This document shows, one piece after another, positions 17,280-26,579 of a stretch of 35,221 nucleotides of DNA (position 1 is its first letter; each line of letters opens with the position of its first letter). The stretch covers positions 35,761 through 70,981 of the forward strand of contig JAJVID010000093.1 in assembly GCA_022072205.1 (NCBI GenBank), in the 5' to 3' direction. The position numbers and the translations under genes were made by a program. The notes under the pieces are model-generated. The model did not search any database, was not told where the DNA came from, and saw nothing but the letters and a program-made list of their open reading frames with translations. The DNA is from Acidobacteriota bacterium. GTDB lineage: Bacteria > Acidobacteriota > Blastocatellia > RBC074.

Positions 17280-20200
17280 ATGAAACTCAAGACTCTGCTG
17301 ATTGTGGCTCTGATCTGCCTGGGAGCCTTTTCCCTCATCCTGTCAACTTCCGCCCAGCGTCAAACCGCATCGCCTTCTGACGCCTCGCCGTCTGCGCAAG
17401 CCGCGCAATCGCCGGGGGGGCAAAACCGCGCCGCCCGGCGGCAGCCCGAAACGCGCGAGAATTTCGATGCCCGCGCCGGGTATTACAACTCGCTCGACGC
17501 GCCTTCCGATTCGGCGCCGGCTGTCGAGCCGGGCCAACAGCCGTTTGGCGCTACGCAAGCGCGCCCCGTCGTCCAATATAAATTGCAGCGCGAACGTCCG
17601 GGCTTGCAGTTGAAGTGGAGTTCGCTCACTCAAACGCCCAGCCGCGTCTGGAGCTTCTCGGAATCGCTCACGCCGCCGGTCAACGCCGACGCCGAAGTCG
17701 TCGCGCGCAGCTTCCTCAAAGACAACAACGACCTGTTCCAGCTTGGCGACGCCGAGGTTGACAGCCTGAAGGTCGCGCGCCGTTACAGCACTGATCACAA
17801 CGGCGTCACGCACGTCACGCTCGGCCAGCAGATCAACGGCATCGAAGTCTTCCAGGCCGATCTCGCCGTCCACGTTGACCGCGCGGGCGCAGTGATCGCC
17901 GCGAGCGGAGAACTGATGCCCGGCGCGGCGCGCAAAGCCAATCTCGCCAGACCGCAGATGGCTGCGGCTGAAGCCTTGCGAAGAGCGGCGCAGGATCTGG
18001 ATGTCGAGATCGCCGCGCAGCTCAATCTGCGTCAGCCGCCGAGCGGCGCGGATGAGCGCCAGCAGTTCGACAGATCGGCGGGTTTTGATCGCGACGTCCA
18101 GGCGCGGCTGGTTTATTTTCCGCTGGCGTCGGATCAGTTGCGGCTGGCGTGGGAATTCATTCTGTGGATGCGCGAGACGCCTGACGTTTATCTGACAGTG
18201 ATTGACGCCGAGCGCGGCTCGTTGCTCTATCGTTACAACTTCACCAACTACGACGAAAATCCGCTGCGCCCGCACGGGCAGGTTTTCACCAAAGACAGCC
18301 CGCGCCCGAATGCGCCTTACACCGGCAATAACAATCCGCCGACGGTTCAGCGCGAAGACCTCCCATTCCACGCCGCGCCGTTCAATGGCCGCGAGACTTT
18401 CCCAGTCGCCGATCAGCATTACGACTGGTGGGCGGGCGCTCCCGCGAACAATCTGATCAGCAACAACACGAGCGCGTACCTCGACCGCGACGCCAACAAT
18501 CAGCCCGACCAGCCGCGTCTTTCAGCGGCGGACGGCAATTTCTCCTTCCCGATTGATTTCACGCAGGCGCCGACGACCGATGACAATCAGAAGTCTGCGC
18601 AGGTCAATCTTTTTTACTGGATCAACCGCTACCACGACATTCTCTACTCGTTCGGCTTCAACGAAGCGGCGGGTAATTTCCAGACGAACAATTTCAATCT
18701 GGGCGGGCGCGGGGCCGACGCCGTTCTGGGCGAGGCTCAGGACGGCAGCGGAACCAACAACGCCAATTTTTCCTCCCCGCCGGACGGGACGCCGGGCCGT
18801 GTGCAGATGTATTTGTGGACGACGGCCACGCCGCAACTCGACGGCGATCTCGATCAAGGTGTGGTCATTCACGAACTGACGCACGGGTTGAGCCAGCGGC
18901 TGGTTTTCAATTCAACGGGCTTGTCCGGCCTGCAATCGGGCGGGATGGGCGAAGGTTGGTCGGATTATTTCGGCCTGGTGCTGCTGCGCAGCGCGACCGA
19001 CGATCTGAACGGGACTTATCCGGTCGGCCAATACGTGACCAACAATCAGGCGCGCGGCATCCGCCGATTTCCGTACAGCACAAACCCGCAGGTCTTTCCG
19101 CTCACGTTCAAAGACATCGCGCTGCGCAACCAGGTGCACGCGATCGGCGAAATCTGGTGCAACACGCTGCTGGAGATGCGCGCGGTGTTGATTCAACGCT
19201 ACGGCTTTCAGGAGGGGCAGCGGCAAAGCATTCAACTGGTGGTGGACGGGTTGAAGCTGACGCCGCGTTCGCCGACATTCGTTGACGCGCGCAACGCCAT
19301 CCTGCTGGCCGACCGTGTCAACAATGGCAGCGCCAATCAGTGTTTGCTCTGGCAGGCTTTCGCCAAACGCGGGCTGGGCTTTTGGGCCAGCGCGACCAAT
19401 TCGAATGACGGCGCGCCCACCGAATCGCTCGCCAGCGCGCCCTATTGCAGCGACGCCGGTTCGATCTGGCTCGACAGAACCAATTACCTGGCGAATGAGA
19501 CTGTGCGCATCGCGCTCGGCGACCGCAACGCCGCCGGCGCCGCTCAGCGCGTCATCGTCAGCAGCTCCGTCACCGGCGATGAAGAGTCTGTGGCGCTCGC
19601 TCAGGAAGCGGGCATACCGGGCAGCTTCACCGGTTCGATCAAACTGGCTTCAGGCCGCGCCCGGCGCGGCGACGGCGTGTTGCAAGGCTCGGCGGAATCC
19701 TCCGATCAGATCGTCGTCGCTTACAGCGACGCGAACAACGGCAGCGACCCGGCGCAGGTTCGCAGCGTCGCGGTCTTCGCGCGCGAGAAAACGGTCTTCG
19801 AGGACGCGGTCGAAACCGGCAATCAGGGCTGGCTGCCGACCGGAACCTGGGCCGTGACCAACGCCCGCGCATCTTCGCCAACGCGCTGTTGGACCGATAG
19901 CCCGGCGGGCAATTACCCGGTCAACAACGACAGCACGCTCACTTCGCCGCTCTTCGACCTGTCGGGATTGAGCGAAGTGACTCTGGATTTCGCGCACAGT
20001 TACTCTATCGAAACGAACTTCGATTTCGGAGCCGTCGAGTTCTCCACCGACAACGGAACGACGTGGAAGCGCGCGGTCGCCTACTCCGGCGCTCAGGCCG
20101 GTTTCACATCAGCGCGAGTCCGATTACCCGCGCTCGACGGCCAGGCGCGCGCTCGCGTCCGGTTCAGATTGACGAGCGATAACGTGATCGTGGCTGACGG

Positions 20201-23021
20201 CTGGTACGTTGACGACATCCGGCTCACGGGCCGTTCGGTCAGCCCGGCCATCATTCCGCCGGGCGGTTCGACATTGTCTGCGATCACCAGCGTCGCGCCC
20301 GCATTCGGCCCGCCAGCCGGGGGAACGCGCGTGACCATCTTCGGGGCCAACTTCACCGAGACCGACGACACGACGGTCATTTTCGACAACCTTCAGGCGA
20401 CGTCGGTGAACGTCGTCAGCGGTTCTGTGATTACCGCCGTCGCTCCGCCACACGCGGCGGGCGCGGTCACCGTCGGCGTCCGCAATCGCCAGGGCGCGGT
20501 CTCGCTGGTCAAAGGCTTCACCTACTACACGACGGGCAGCGCGAGCGGAGCGCCGGCGATCACCAGCGTTTATCCGACATTCGGTTCGATTCGCGGCGGG
20601 ACGGTGGTGACGCTGGTCGGCTCGAACTTCACGCCCGAAACGGCGGTGTCGTTCGGTTCGACGCGCGCCGCTGTGACTTTCGTCAATGCGAACACGCTGC
20701 GCGCGGTTACGCCCGGCGTTTCTGCGGCGGCTGCGGTTGACGTTGTGGCGGCGAACGGCTCGGCGGCGAGCAGGCTGACCGGCGGATTCAACTACATCAA
20801 CCCGACGCCGCCAGCGGCGGAAATTCTCAGCCCCAGCGGAGGCGAGACGTTCTTCGTCGGCAGTAAGATCAACATCCGCTGGCGTTCGTCGGACAACCGT
20901 GCGGTCGCGCGCCATAGTCTTTCGCTACGGCGCCCGGCCCCATCCGGCCTGGGCTTCACATTGGTTGATCTGGCCACGAATATCGAAGGCTCGGCGCAGT
21001 CGTACTCTTTGACGGTTCCGGCGAGCCTGGCCGGCGCCCAGGGCCGTCTTCGTTTACTCGTCACCGACGACGAAGGCGTGGAGACTGAAGCCTATTCGTT
21101 CAGCGACATCGCCTTCGCCGCGCGCTGGGAGCGTGCGACGCCGGTGCCGGGGACCGTCGCGGGATACGCTCCGGCCAGCGACGGGCGCTACATCTACGCC
21201 ATCAGCGGATTGACGCTCGCCCCCGGCCTCCCAACGGTCACGACGGCGCGAAGGCTGGACACGACTGCCGCTTCGCCGGCGTGGACGGAAATCGCGCCCA
21301 TCCCCGTCGGGTTGAACTCCGTTGACGGCGTGTTCCTCAAAGGGAAGATTTATGTGCCGGGCGGAGTCAACGCCACAAATCAGTTGTCGAGACAGCATTT
21401 CGTTTATGACGTGGCGACCAACGCGTGGACGACGGGCGCCGATGCGCCAGCGGCCACGTCTTTCTACACGCTGGTAGCGGACGACGCGCGGGGCGTTTAC
21501 TACTACACCGGCGGTACCGGCAGCGCGGGGCGTACGGCGTCTGTGCGAGCTTACAACCCGGCGACCAACGCCTGGGCCGATCTGCCGCCGATGAACGCGG
21601 CGCGCAGCAACCACGAAGCCGCGCTGATTGGAGGCAAGCTCTTCGTCGCGGCGGGCCTTGGGGCGACTGGAGGTCTGTCGAGCGCCGAGGTCTACGACTT
21701 CGATACGCGGCAATGGTCGCAACTCGCGCCGATGAGTCGCGCGCGCGCCTCGGCGACCAGCTTCGTCACCAAAGACCCGGCGGGCGCGCCGCTCTGGGTG
21801 ATCGTCGGCGGCAATGACACAACGACCGGGGCGCTGCTCGGCGCAGAGGTTTACGACGTGAACGCCAATCGTTGGATCACGCTCGACGATTCGTTCAACC
21901 TGCCGACGCCGCGCACCATCGTCAACGGCGCGGTGGCGGGCAATTTCTTCTACGCCTACGGCAGCAACTCGTCGGTCACGACGGCAGCCAACGAGCGCAT
22001 CAGGGCCGATGCGCTCTCGCTGATTCCGGCCAACCCGACGGCGCCGGCGCTCGCCGTGCCTGTGGCTCAGATCGCGGTGGCCGGTGTCGAGGTCAAATTC
22101 AACGTCACGGCCAACGACCTCGGCTCCGGCGCGCCGGTCTCGCTCACGGCGCGCGACCTGCCGCCGGGCGCGCGCTTCAGCGCTGTCGCCGAAGCCAACA
22201 ACAGCGTGCGCGGCGCGTTCCGCTGGACTCCGGCGTCCGGCGACACGGGCAAAACTTTCACCGTGTCGTTCACCGCCAGCGACGGCAGTTTGAGCGAGAC
22301 CAAACAGGTCGCAATCCGCGTGGTTGACGCCAGCCGGTTGACGGCGGTCAACTCCGCCGATTACCGCCTGGGGCCGATTGCGGCTGATTCCATCGCCACG
22401 ATCTTCGGCGTGAATCTGGCCGTTCGCTCGGAAGCGGCTCAGGGCACGTCGCTGCCGCTCGATCTGGCGGGCACGACGGTGACGGTCAATGGCGACCCGG
22501 CGCGGCTCATCGCCGTTTCGCCCACGCAGATCAATCTCGTCATCCCGGCGTCGGTCGAACCGGGCGCGGCGACGATCATCGTCAGCAATCCGGCGGGCCG
22601 CTACGCCGTTGGCGCGGTGGAGATTGTTCCTGCGGCGCCCGCGCTCTTCACGCTCAACAGCGCGGGCACGGGCGACGCTTATGCGCTGGCTACGGTTGAC
22701 GGCGTCACTTATCAATCGCCGCCGTTCGATGTGCTGGTCGGAGGAAAGCCGAACATCCTGGTCATGTACGCCACCGGCGTCCGGCGCGCGCAGGCCACGA
22801 ATCCGAACGACGACAACGGCGTGGCTGAATCGGTCGCGGTGACGATTGATGGCCGTCCGTCGCATGTGCTTTACGCGGGCGCGCAGGGCGATTTCGCAGG
22901 GCTGGATCAACTCAACGTTGAAATGCCGGCGGCGTTGGCCGGAGGAGGGTTGCGGCGTGTTGATGTCGTCGTCACGGTCAACGGCGTCGCGGCCAACCGC
23001 GTGACGATCCAGATCAGGTGA
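17280..23021 (+). CDS. Secreted M36 (fungalysin) metalloprotease with kelch and IPT/TIG domains
   Basis: A 1913-aa exported mosaic protein. Signal peptide at 1-25 (MKLKTLLIVALICLGAFSLI, cleavage near TSA-Q). An FTP propeptide at about 135-215 inhibits and folds the enzyme. The M36 catalytic domain spans about 330-720, with zinc ligands H531 and H535 and catalytic E532 in VIHELTHGLSQRL, and third ligand E558 in GMGEGWSDYFG. All are intact, so it should be active. Then follow a linker beta domain (720-840), a jelly-roll domain (840-985, NSTLTSPLFDLSG-like strands), two IPT/TIG domains (about 1000-1083 and 1092-1174), an Ig-like domain (1177-1277), a kelch-like propeller (1281-1581), a putative-Ig/cadherin-like domain (1587-1684) and a Solibacter-type C-terminal domain (1687-1913, TIGR03437-like: DSIATIFGVNLA, VTVNGDPARLIAVSPTQINL). 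Fungal and bacterial M36 enzymes degrade extracellular protein. The accessory domains probably bind polymers or the cell surface. Typical M36 proteins are far shorter. Confidence 0.93.
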   Translation: MKLKTLLIVALICLGAFSLILSTSAQRQTASPSDASPSAQAAQSPGGQNRAARRQPETRENFDARAGYYNSLDAPSDSAPAVEPGQQPFGATQARPVVQYKLQRERPGLQLKWSSLTQTPSRVWSFSESLTPPVNADAEVVARSFLKDNNDLFQLGDAEVDSLKVARRYSTDHNGVTHVTLGQQINGIEVFQADLAVHVDRAGAVIAASGELMPGAARKANLARPQMAAAEALRRAAQDLDVEIAAQLNLRQPPSGADERQQFDRSAGFDRDVQARLVYFPLASDQLRLAWEFILWMRETPDVYLTVIDAERGSLLYRYNFTNYDENPLRPHGQVFTKDSPRPNAPYTGNNNPPTVQREDLPFHAAPFNGRETFPVADQHYDWWAGAPANNLISNNTSAYLDRDANNQPDQPRLSAADGNFSFPIDFTQAPTTDDNQKSAQVNLFYWINRYHDILYSFGFNEAAGNFQTNNFNLGGRGADAVLGEAQDGSGTNNANFSSPPDGTPGRVQMYLWTTATPQLDGDLDQGVVIHELTHGLSQRLVFNSTGLSGLQSGGMGEGWSDYFGLVLLRSATDDLNGTYPVGQYVTNNQARGIRRFPYSTNPQVFPLTFKDIALRNQVHAIGEIWCNTLLEMRAVLIQRYGFQEGQRQSIQLVVDGLKLTPRSPTFVDARNAILLADRVNNGSANQCLLWQAFAKRGLGFWASATNSNDGAPTESLASAPYCSDAGSIWLDRTNYLANETVRIALGDRNAAGAAQRVIVSSSVTGDEESVALAQEAGIPGSFTGSIKLASGRARRGDGVLQGSAESSDQIVVAYSDANNGSDPAQVRSVAVFAREKTVFEDAVETGNQGWLPTGTWAVTNARASSPTRCWTDSPAGNYPVNNDSTLTSPLFDLSGLSEVTLDFAHSYSIETNFDFGAVEFSTDNGTTWKRAVAYSGAQAGFTSARVRLPALDGQARARVRFRLTSDNVIVADGWYVDDIRLTGRSVSPAIIPPGGSTLSAITSVAPAFGPPAGGTRVTIFGANFTETDDTTVIFDNLQATSVNVVSGSVITAVAPPHAAGAVTVGVRNRQGAVSLVKGFTYYTTGSASGAPAITSVYPTFGSIRGGTVVTLVGSNFTPETAVSFGSTRAAVTFVNANTLRAVTPGVSAAAAVDVVAANGSAASRLTGGFNYINPTPPAAEILSPSGGETFFVGSKINIRWRSSDNRAVARHSLSLRRPAPSGLGFTLVDLATNIEGSAQSYSLTVPASLAGAQGRLRLLVTDDEGVETEAYSFSDIAFAARWERATPVPGTVAGYAPASDGRYIYAISGLTLAPGLPTVTTARRLDTTAASPAWTEIAPIPVGLNSVDGVFLKGKIYVPGGVNATNQLSRQHFVYDVATNAWTTGADAPAATSFYTLVADDARGVYYYTGGTGSAGRTASVRAYNPATNAWADLPPMNAARSNHEAALIGGKLFVAAGLGATGGLSSAEVYDFDTRQWSQLAPMSRARASATSFVTKDPAGAPLWVIVGGNDTTTGALLGAEVYDVNANRWITLDDSFNLPTPRTIVNGAVAGNFFYAYGSNSSVTTAANERIRADALSLIPANPTAPALAVPVAQIAVAGVEVKFNVTANDLGSGAPVSLTARDLPPGARFSAVAEANNSVRGAFRWTPASGDTGKTFTVSFTASDGSLSETKQVAIRVVDASRLTAVNSADYRLGPIAADSIATIFGVNLAVRSEAAQGTSLPLDLAGTTVTVNGDPARLIAVSPTQINLVIPASVEPGAATIIVSNPAGRYAVGAVEIVPAAPALFTLNSAGTGDAYALATVDGVTYQSPPFDVLVGGKPNILVMYATGVRRAQATNPNDDNGVAESVAVTIDGRPSHVLYAGAQGDFAGLDQLNVEMPAALAGGGLRRVDVVVTVNGVAANRVTIQIR

Positions 23022-23025
23022 AGAT

Positions 23026-23123
23026 GGAGGGACAGAGAGACGGAGAGACGGAGAGACGGAGAGTGGAGGGCTTAACGTCTCTCCGTCCCTCCTCTGTCCC
23101 TATGTCTCTCCGTCTCTCCGTCC
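23026..23123. repeat. Purine/pyrimidine inverted repeat with 8-bp tandem units
   Basis: The left arm (23026-23063) contains ACGGAGAG three times in tandem at 23040-23063. The right arm (23075-23123) carries the complementary CTCTCCGT units, so several pairing registers are possible. It begins five bases after the protease stop, so it may end or stabilise that transcript, but there is no T-run. The rest of the spacer to 23254 shows nothing else clear. Confidence 0.7.
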
Positions 23124-23254
23124 GGGGGCTGGCGCGGCGATAGCTACGCGCCATGACTGTATTTCATTTCGGAGAGTGGCTATGATTCTACCTGACCGTA
23201 GTTAAAATCAGCGTGGCAATGGCGGGCGGATGAGCGCAAACAGCGAGGCAAGTT

Positions 23255-23578
23255 ATGACTACAGCAGTGAACGAGATATTCAAACAAGCGGAACTGCTTT
23301 CCGCCGCTGAGCAATCGGAGTTGGCGAAGATGTTGCTCGATCAGGCGCGACTCAAGGCCGCTACGTCTCCGGATCAACTCGTCAGCCAGGAGGACGCCGT
23401 TCCTGACGAAGATGCGGATGAAGATACGGAAGAACCGTTGGACGTTTTCAGTCTGGAGGTGATGCCGCCAAAGTGGGTTTACACAGCCCAGGCGCAATAT
23501 CATTTCGTGGGACGCGGCGAGCCTTTGCCTTACGATTTCAGAGATTTTTTCGATGATGAAGTGGGAAGCGGAGAGTAA
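23255..23578 (+). CDS. Hypothetical acidic protein, first of a two-gene unit
   Basis: A 107-aa protein I do not assign to a named family. Residues 1-35 form amphipathic helices (MTTAVNEIFKQAELLSAAEQ, SELAKMLLDQARLKA) resembling the N-terminal dimer helices of small antitoxin-like proteins. Residues 40-62 are very acidic (PDEDADEDTEEP). The tail (MPPKWVYTAQAQYHFVGRG, then FRDFFDDEVGSGE) is aromatic and acidic. No signal peptide or membrane segment is seen. Its stop is nine bases before the next start, so the two are very likely co-translated and perhaps bind each other. The acidic centre may be a disordered linker. Real gene likely, function unknown. Confidence 0.7.
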   Translation: MTTAVNEIFKQAELLSAAEQSELAKMLLDQARLKAATSPDQLVSQEDAVPDEDADEDTEEPLDVFSLEVMPPKWVYTAQAQYHFVGRGEPLPYDFRDFFDDEVGSGE

Positions 23579-23587
23579 TCATAAGTC

Positions 23588-24103
23588 ATGGAATCTTTCT
23601 GGGAAGAAGTATCGAGCGCGACTTTGCGGCAGGGCGATTACCTGCTCAATTGCCCTGTCCCCGTGTTTCAAGATCAGCCCAACAGCACAGGGCAGCAGTC
23701 TTTCCCGGTCAGAGGATATGATCTGGTGATCGTGACCCAAAGCTGCGATCTGGATAACCAGAAGGTCGGATTGGCCGCCTCTTGTCCGATCTATCCGATT
23801 GTTGAATACGAAAAAGTGAATCAGGCGTTGGCGAAGAAAGGCCGCTGGGAAGAAGTGCGAAAAGGCAGGGGCGAAGCCTTGCATCTGCTCTCATCTCCAA
23901 TCAATCCATCTGACAACCGCGCAGCCCTGGTAGTTGATTTCAGGGAAATTTACAGCGTCCCGGTTGAGTTTCTGAGCAAGCACGCTCAGGCGCAGGGATT
24001 ACGATGGCGCTTGAAGTCGCCCTATCTTGAACATTTCTCTCAAGCCTTTGCGCGATTTTTTATGCGTGTTGGCCTGCCTTCTTCCATCCCACCTTTCAAA
24101 TAA
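23588..24103 (+). CDS. Hypothetical protein, second of a two-gene unit
   Basis: A 171-aa soluble protein without a recognised domain. Its N-terminal half has a distinctive pattern: [14 protein letters not shown], then [20 protein letters not shown], which resembles a conserved stretch I recall from cyanobacterial hypothetical proteins. The conserved-looking D, C and Q residues in VTQSCDLDN could be a binding or catalytic site. A basic helix ([20 protein letters not shown]) and a [13 protein letters not shown] strand follow. It follows the acidic partner by nine bases (GGAGAG precedes it), and its end overlaps the convergent MFS gene by eight bases. Charge complementarity with the acidic partner suggests a complex, possibly a toxin-antitoxin or defence-type pair; that is speculation. 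Confidence 0.7.
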   Translation: MESFWEEVSSATLRQGDYLLNCPVPVFQDQPNSTGQQSFPVRGYDLVIVTQSCDLDNQKVGLAASCPIYPIVEYEKVNQALAKKGRWEEVRKGRGEALHLLSSPINPSDNRAALVVDFREIYSVPVEFLSKHAQAQGLRWRLKSPYLEHFSQAFARFFMRVGLPSSIPPFK

Positions 24104-25664
24104 CGGCTGGCTCCTTTTCATTCTGGATATGTTCCGGCCCATGTTCGGAATGGCTCAACTCGTGCGCGCGTCCGGCGGGGATGAGCAGCGCGACGACAGC
24201 CGCGATGACTACTGCGGCCAATCCCACCAGGAACGCCGCGCGGAGCGATGTGGCCAGCGCGCGTTGCAGGAACGCGGCTGACGCGGGCGAGAGCGCGGCG
24301 CGAGTGGACTGCCGCACCAGCGCGGTAATGTCGGTGTGGCGGGATGCGAGGCCGGCCAGTTCGCCGCTGCCGCGCGCCAGTTCACGCGCGAGCCGCCAGA
24401 ACATGACCGCTCCCATCACGCCCACGCCCAGCGCCGCTCCGATGCTGCGGGCGAATTGCACGGTCGAAGTCACCACGCCCAATCGAGCGCGCGGCGCGGA
24501 ATGTTGCGCGCCGATCATCAAACTGGCCAGCGTCAGTCCGCCGCCCATCCCAATCGGCATGACGGCGAAGGTCAGATAGAGCCGCGTTGTGTTCACATCA
24601 ACTCGCGCGAGCAGCAGTGAACCCGCAAGCATCAACAGCATCCCGGCCAGCACAACGGGCCGGTAACCGAACCGCAGCATCAATCGCCCTCCGGCAATCG
24701 CGGCGGCGACCCAGGCCAGGATGTAAGGCGTCAACACCTCTCCGGCCTGCGTCGCCGTCGTGCCGATCACGGCCTGAACGAAGAGCGGCAGGTAGATCAT
24801 CGAGCCGAAGAGCATCATTCCCGCGAACAATCCGTGCGCGGCCGTGACGATCACAACGCGGTTATGAAACAGATCGAGAGGGATGAGCGGTTCGGGACTG
24901 CGGCCTTCGATGCGGATGAATAGCGCGGTCAGCGAGGCGCAAACGATCAGGCTGACGACTGTGAACGTCGCGCCCAGGTCTCTGCCTTTCTCGACGGCCA
25001 GCAGCAGCAGCGTCAACGCCGCCGCAATCGTCGCCGTGCCCGCGTAATCCAGCTTGATTTCAGGATGGCGTTCGTGGCGTTCGGTGTAAGCGGCCCAGGC
25101 CATCGCGGCGGCGATCAATCCGAACGGCAGATTGATGTAAAAGACCCATCGCCACGACAGGTATTCGGTCAGGTAACCTCCGGCCTGCGGGCCGAACAGA
25201 CTGGCCAGTCCCCACATCCCGCTGAAGAGCGCAATCGTCTTCGCCCTTTTTTCGAGCGGGAGCAGATCGGCGACGATGGTCATTCCGACCGGGAACAGCG
25301 CGCCCGCGCCCAGCCCCTGCAACGCGCGAAAGGCGATCAACTGCGCCATCGAATGCGCCGCGCCCGACAACGCCGAGCCAAGCAGGAACAAACCCAATCC
25401 GCCGAAGAAAGCCGGGCGTCGTCCTATCAGATCGGCCATCTTGCCCCAGATCGGAGTCATAATCGTCGAAGTCAAAATGTAGGCGACCGCGACCCAGGAG
25501 TAGAGTTCGATTCCGCCGAGCGAAGCGACCACTGTCGGCATCGCCGTGCCGACAATCGTGCCTTCGAGCGCGCCCATGAAGATGCTGAGCGCGACGGCGA
25601 TCAGCGTGATGGTTGTGCGACGGTCTGTCGCTTGCGGGGTGATCTCGGTATTAATTGATTGCAT
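24096..25664 (-). CDS. DHA2-type MFS multidrug efflux transporter (14 TM)
   Basis: A 522-aa inner-membrane protein of the EmrB/QacA (DHA2) branch of the major facilitator superfamily, which exports drugs and other hydrophobic compounds by proton antiport. Motif D1 appears as [15 protein letters not shown] (residues 32-46), motif A as [13 protein letters not shown] (74-86) between TM2 and TM3, and motif C as [16 protein letters not shown] near TM5. Length and hydrophobic pattern fit 14 helices. It is separated from the crotonase gene upstream by a 141-bp gap with an inverted repeat, so it may have its own promoter. No regulator or membrane-fusion partner lies beside it. Its stop overlaps the convergent hypothetical gene by eight bases. 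Substrate unknown. Confidence 0.93.
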   Translation of the reverse strand: MQSINTEITPQATDRRTTITLIAVALSIFMGALEGTIVGTAMPTVVASLGGIELYSWVAVAYILTSTIMTPIWGKMADLIGRRPAFFGGLGLFLLGSALSGAAHSMAQLIAFRALQGLGAGALFPVGMTIVADLLPLEKRAKTIALFSGMWGLASLFGPQAGGYLTEYLSWRWVFYINLPFGLIAAAMAWAAYTERHERHPEIKLDYAGTATIAAALTLLLLAVEKGRDLGATFTVVSLIVCASLTALFIRIEGRSPEPLIPLDLFHNRVVIVTAAHGLFAGMMLFGSMIYLPLFVQAVIGTTATQAGEVLTPYILAWVAAAIAGGRLMLRFGYRPVVLAGMLLMLAGSLLLARVDVNTTRLYLTFAVMPIGMGGGLTLASLMIGAQHSAPRARLGVVTSTVQFARSIGAALGVGVMGAVMFWRLARELARGSGELAGLASRHTDITALVRQSTRAALSPASAAFLQRALATSLRAAFLVGLAAVVIAAVVALLIPAGRAHELSHSEHGPEHIQNEKEPAVI

Positions 25665-25712
25665 GGAAAACTTTGATGGCGAAACAGGGCTTTAACGCAA
25701 TGGGTCGAAATG

Positions 25713-25790
25713 GCAAAGGGCCAAAGCAAGAAGAGAGAAGATTGATTTCTACCTTTCTTCCCCTGACCCTTTGATCCTTCGGCCCTTTGT
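25713..25790. repeat. Purine/pyrimidine inverted repeat between crotonase and MFS genes
   Basis: CAAAGGGCC at 25714-25722 pairs with GGCCCTTTG at 25781-25789. The purine tract up to 25740 faces the pyrimidine tract from 25751, with bulges. It has the same composition as the two other inverted repeats of the window. It may act as terminator or RNA stabiliser after the crotonase gene. Confidence 0.65.
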
Positions 25791-25805
25791 GTTGAAAAAT
25801 CCCGA

Positions 25806-26573
25806 TCACTCTTTGCTCAAAAACTTTCTGATGCTGTTCTGACAATCGGGCGTTTGCCGCGCGATGATGTTCAAATCCACGCCCGCGCGGATCGCCTGCT
25901 CGAAGTTCATCGAGTCAATCTGATAGAGCAGATATTTCGTCAGCATCAACGCCGAAGCGCTCAACTGCGAAATTTCAGCGGCGTATTTTTCGACCTCCGC
26001 CGCGAAATCGGCGTCGTCCGAAACGCGGTTGATGAAGCCGATGGCGGCGGCCTCTTCCGCCGAAAACGTCTTGCCTGTGGCGAGGATTTCAAACGCGCGC
26101 TTTTCGCCCAGGTTGCGCCGCGCAATTGACATGACGATGGCGGGCACGAAGCCGATCTTGACTTCGGTGTAACAAAAACTGGCTGAACGCGCCGCGATCA
26201 CCATGTCGCAGGCCGAAGCCAGCCCCGCGCCCCCGGCCAGCGCGCGACCGTGAACCGCTGCGATGACAGGTTTTTTCAATCGTCGCATCGTCAGGAAGAG
26301 TTCGGCCATCCGCGATGCGCCTTCCAGATTTTCGAGCACCGAAGCCTGCGCCGATTTTTCCAGTTGAGCCAGGTCGGCTCCGGCGCAGAAATCCTTGCCC
26401 GCTCCGCGCAGGATGACGACGCGGACTCGATCGTCGGCTTCGGCTGCGATGATCGCGTCGCGCAACTCGGCGATGATCAGGTCGTTCAGCGCGTTGCGTT
26501 TTTCGGGGCGGTTGAGCGTGATGAACGCGGCATTGTCTTTGATTTCGTAGATGATGTCCGTGTATTCAGCCAT
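25806..26573 (-). CDS. Enoyl-CoA hydratase/isomerase (crotonase) family protein
   Basis: A 255-aa crotonase-fold enzyme of typical length. The CoA and oxyanion-hole regions are clear: [11 protein letters not shown] (20-30), [10 protein letters not shown] (59-68), [15 protein letters not shown] (109-123). One catalytic glutamate is present in [11 protein letters not shown] (E137). The other, Glu144 of rat mitochondrial enoyl-CoA hydratase, is replaced by G117. This pattern is known from LiuC/methylglutaconyl-CoA-hydratase-like members, so a role in leucine or isoprenoid acyl-CoA breakdown is more likely than ordinary beta-oxidation; that is inference. It follows the DUF3108 gene by 6 bp and thus ends an envelope-type operon, with no other acyl-CoA genes nearby. 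A start at 26573 ([11 protein letters not shown]) fits the family. Confidence 0.9.
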   Translation of the reverse strand: MAEYTDIIYEIKDNAAFITLNRPEKRNALNDLIIAELRDAIIAAEADDRVRVVILRGAGKDFCAGADLAQLEKSAQASVLENLEGASRMAELFLTMRRLKKPVIAAVHGRALAGGAGLASACDMVIAARSASFCYTEVKIGFVPAIVMSIARRNLGEKRAFEILATGKTFSAEEAAAIGFINRVSDDADFAAEVEKYAAEISQLSASALMLTKYLLYQIDSMNFEQAIRAGVDLNIIARQTPDCQNSIRKFLSKE

Positions 26574-26579
26574 AAACCC

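Noticed and set aside
21054..22910. Open frame of 618 codons on the minus strand
   Set aside because: Antisense to the kelch and C-terminal part of the protease; R/D/H-rich composition without domains, hence a shadow.
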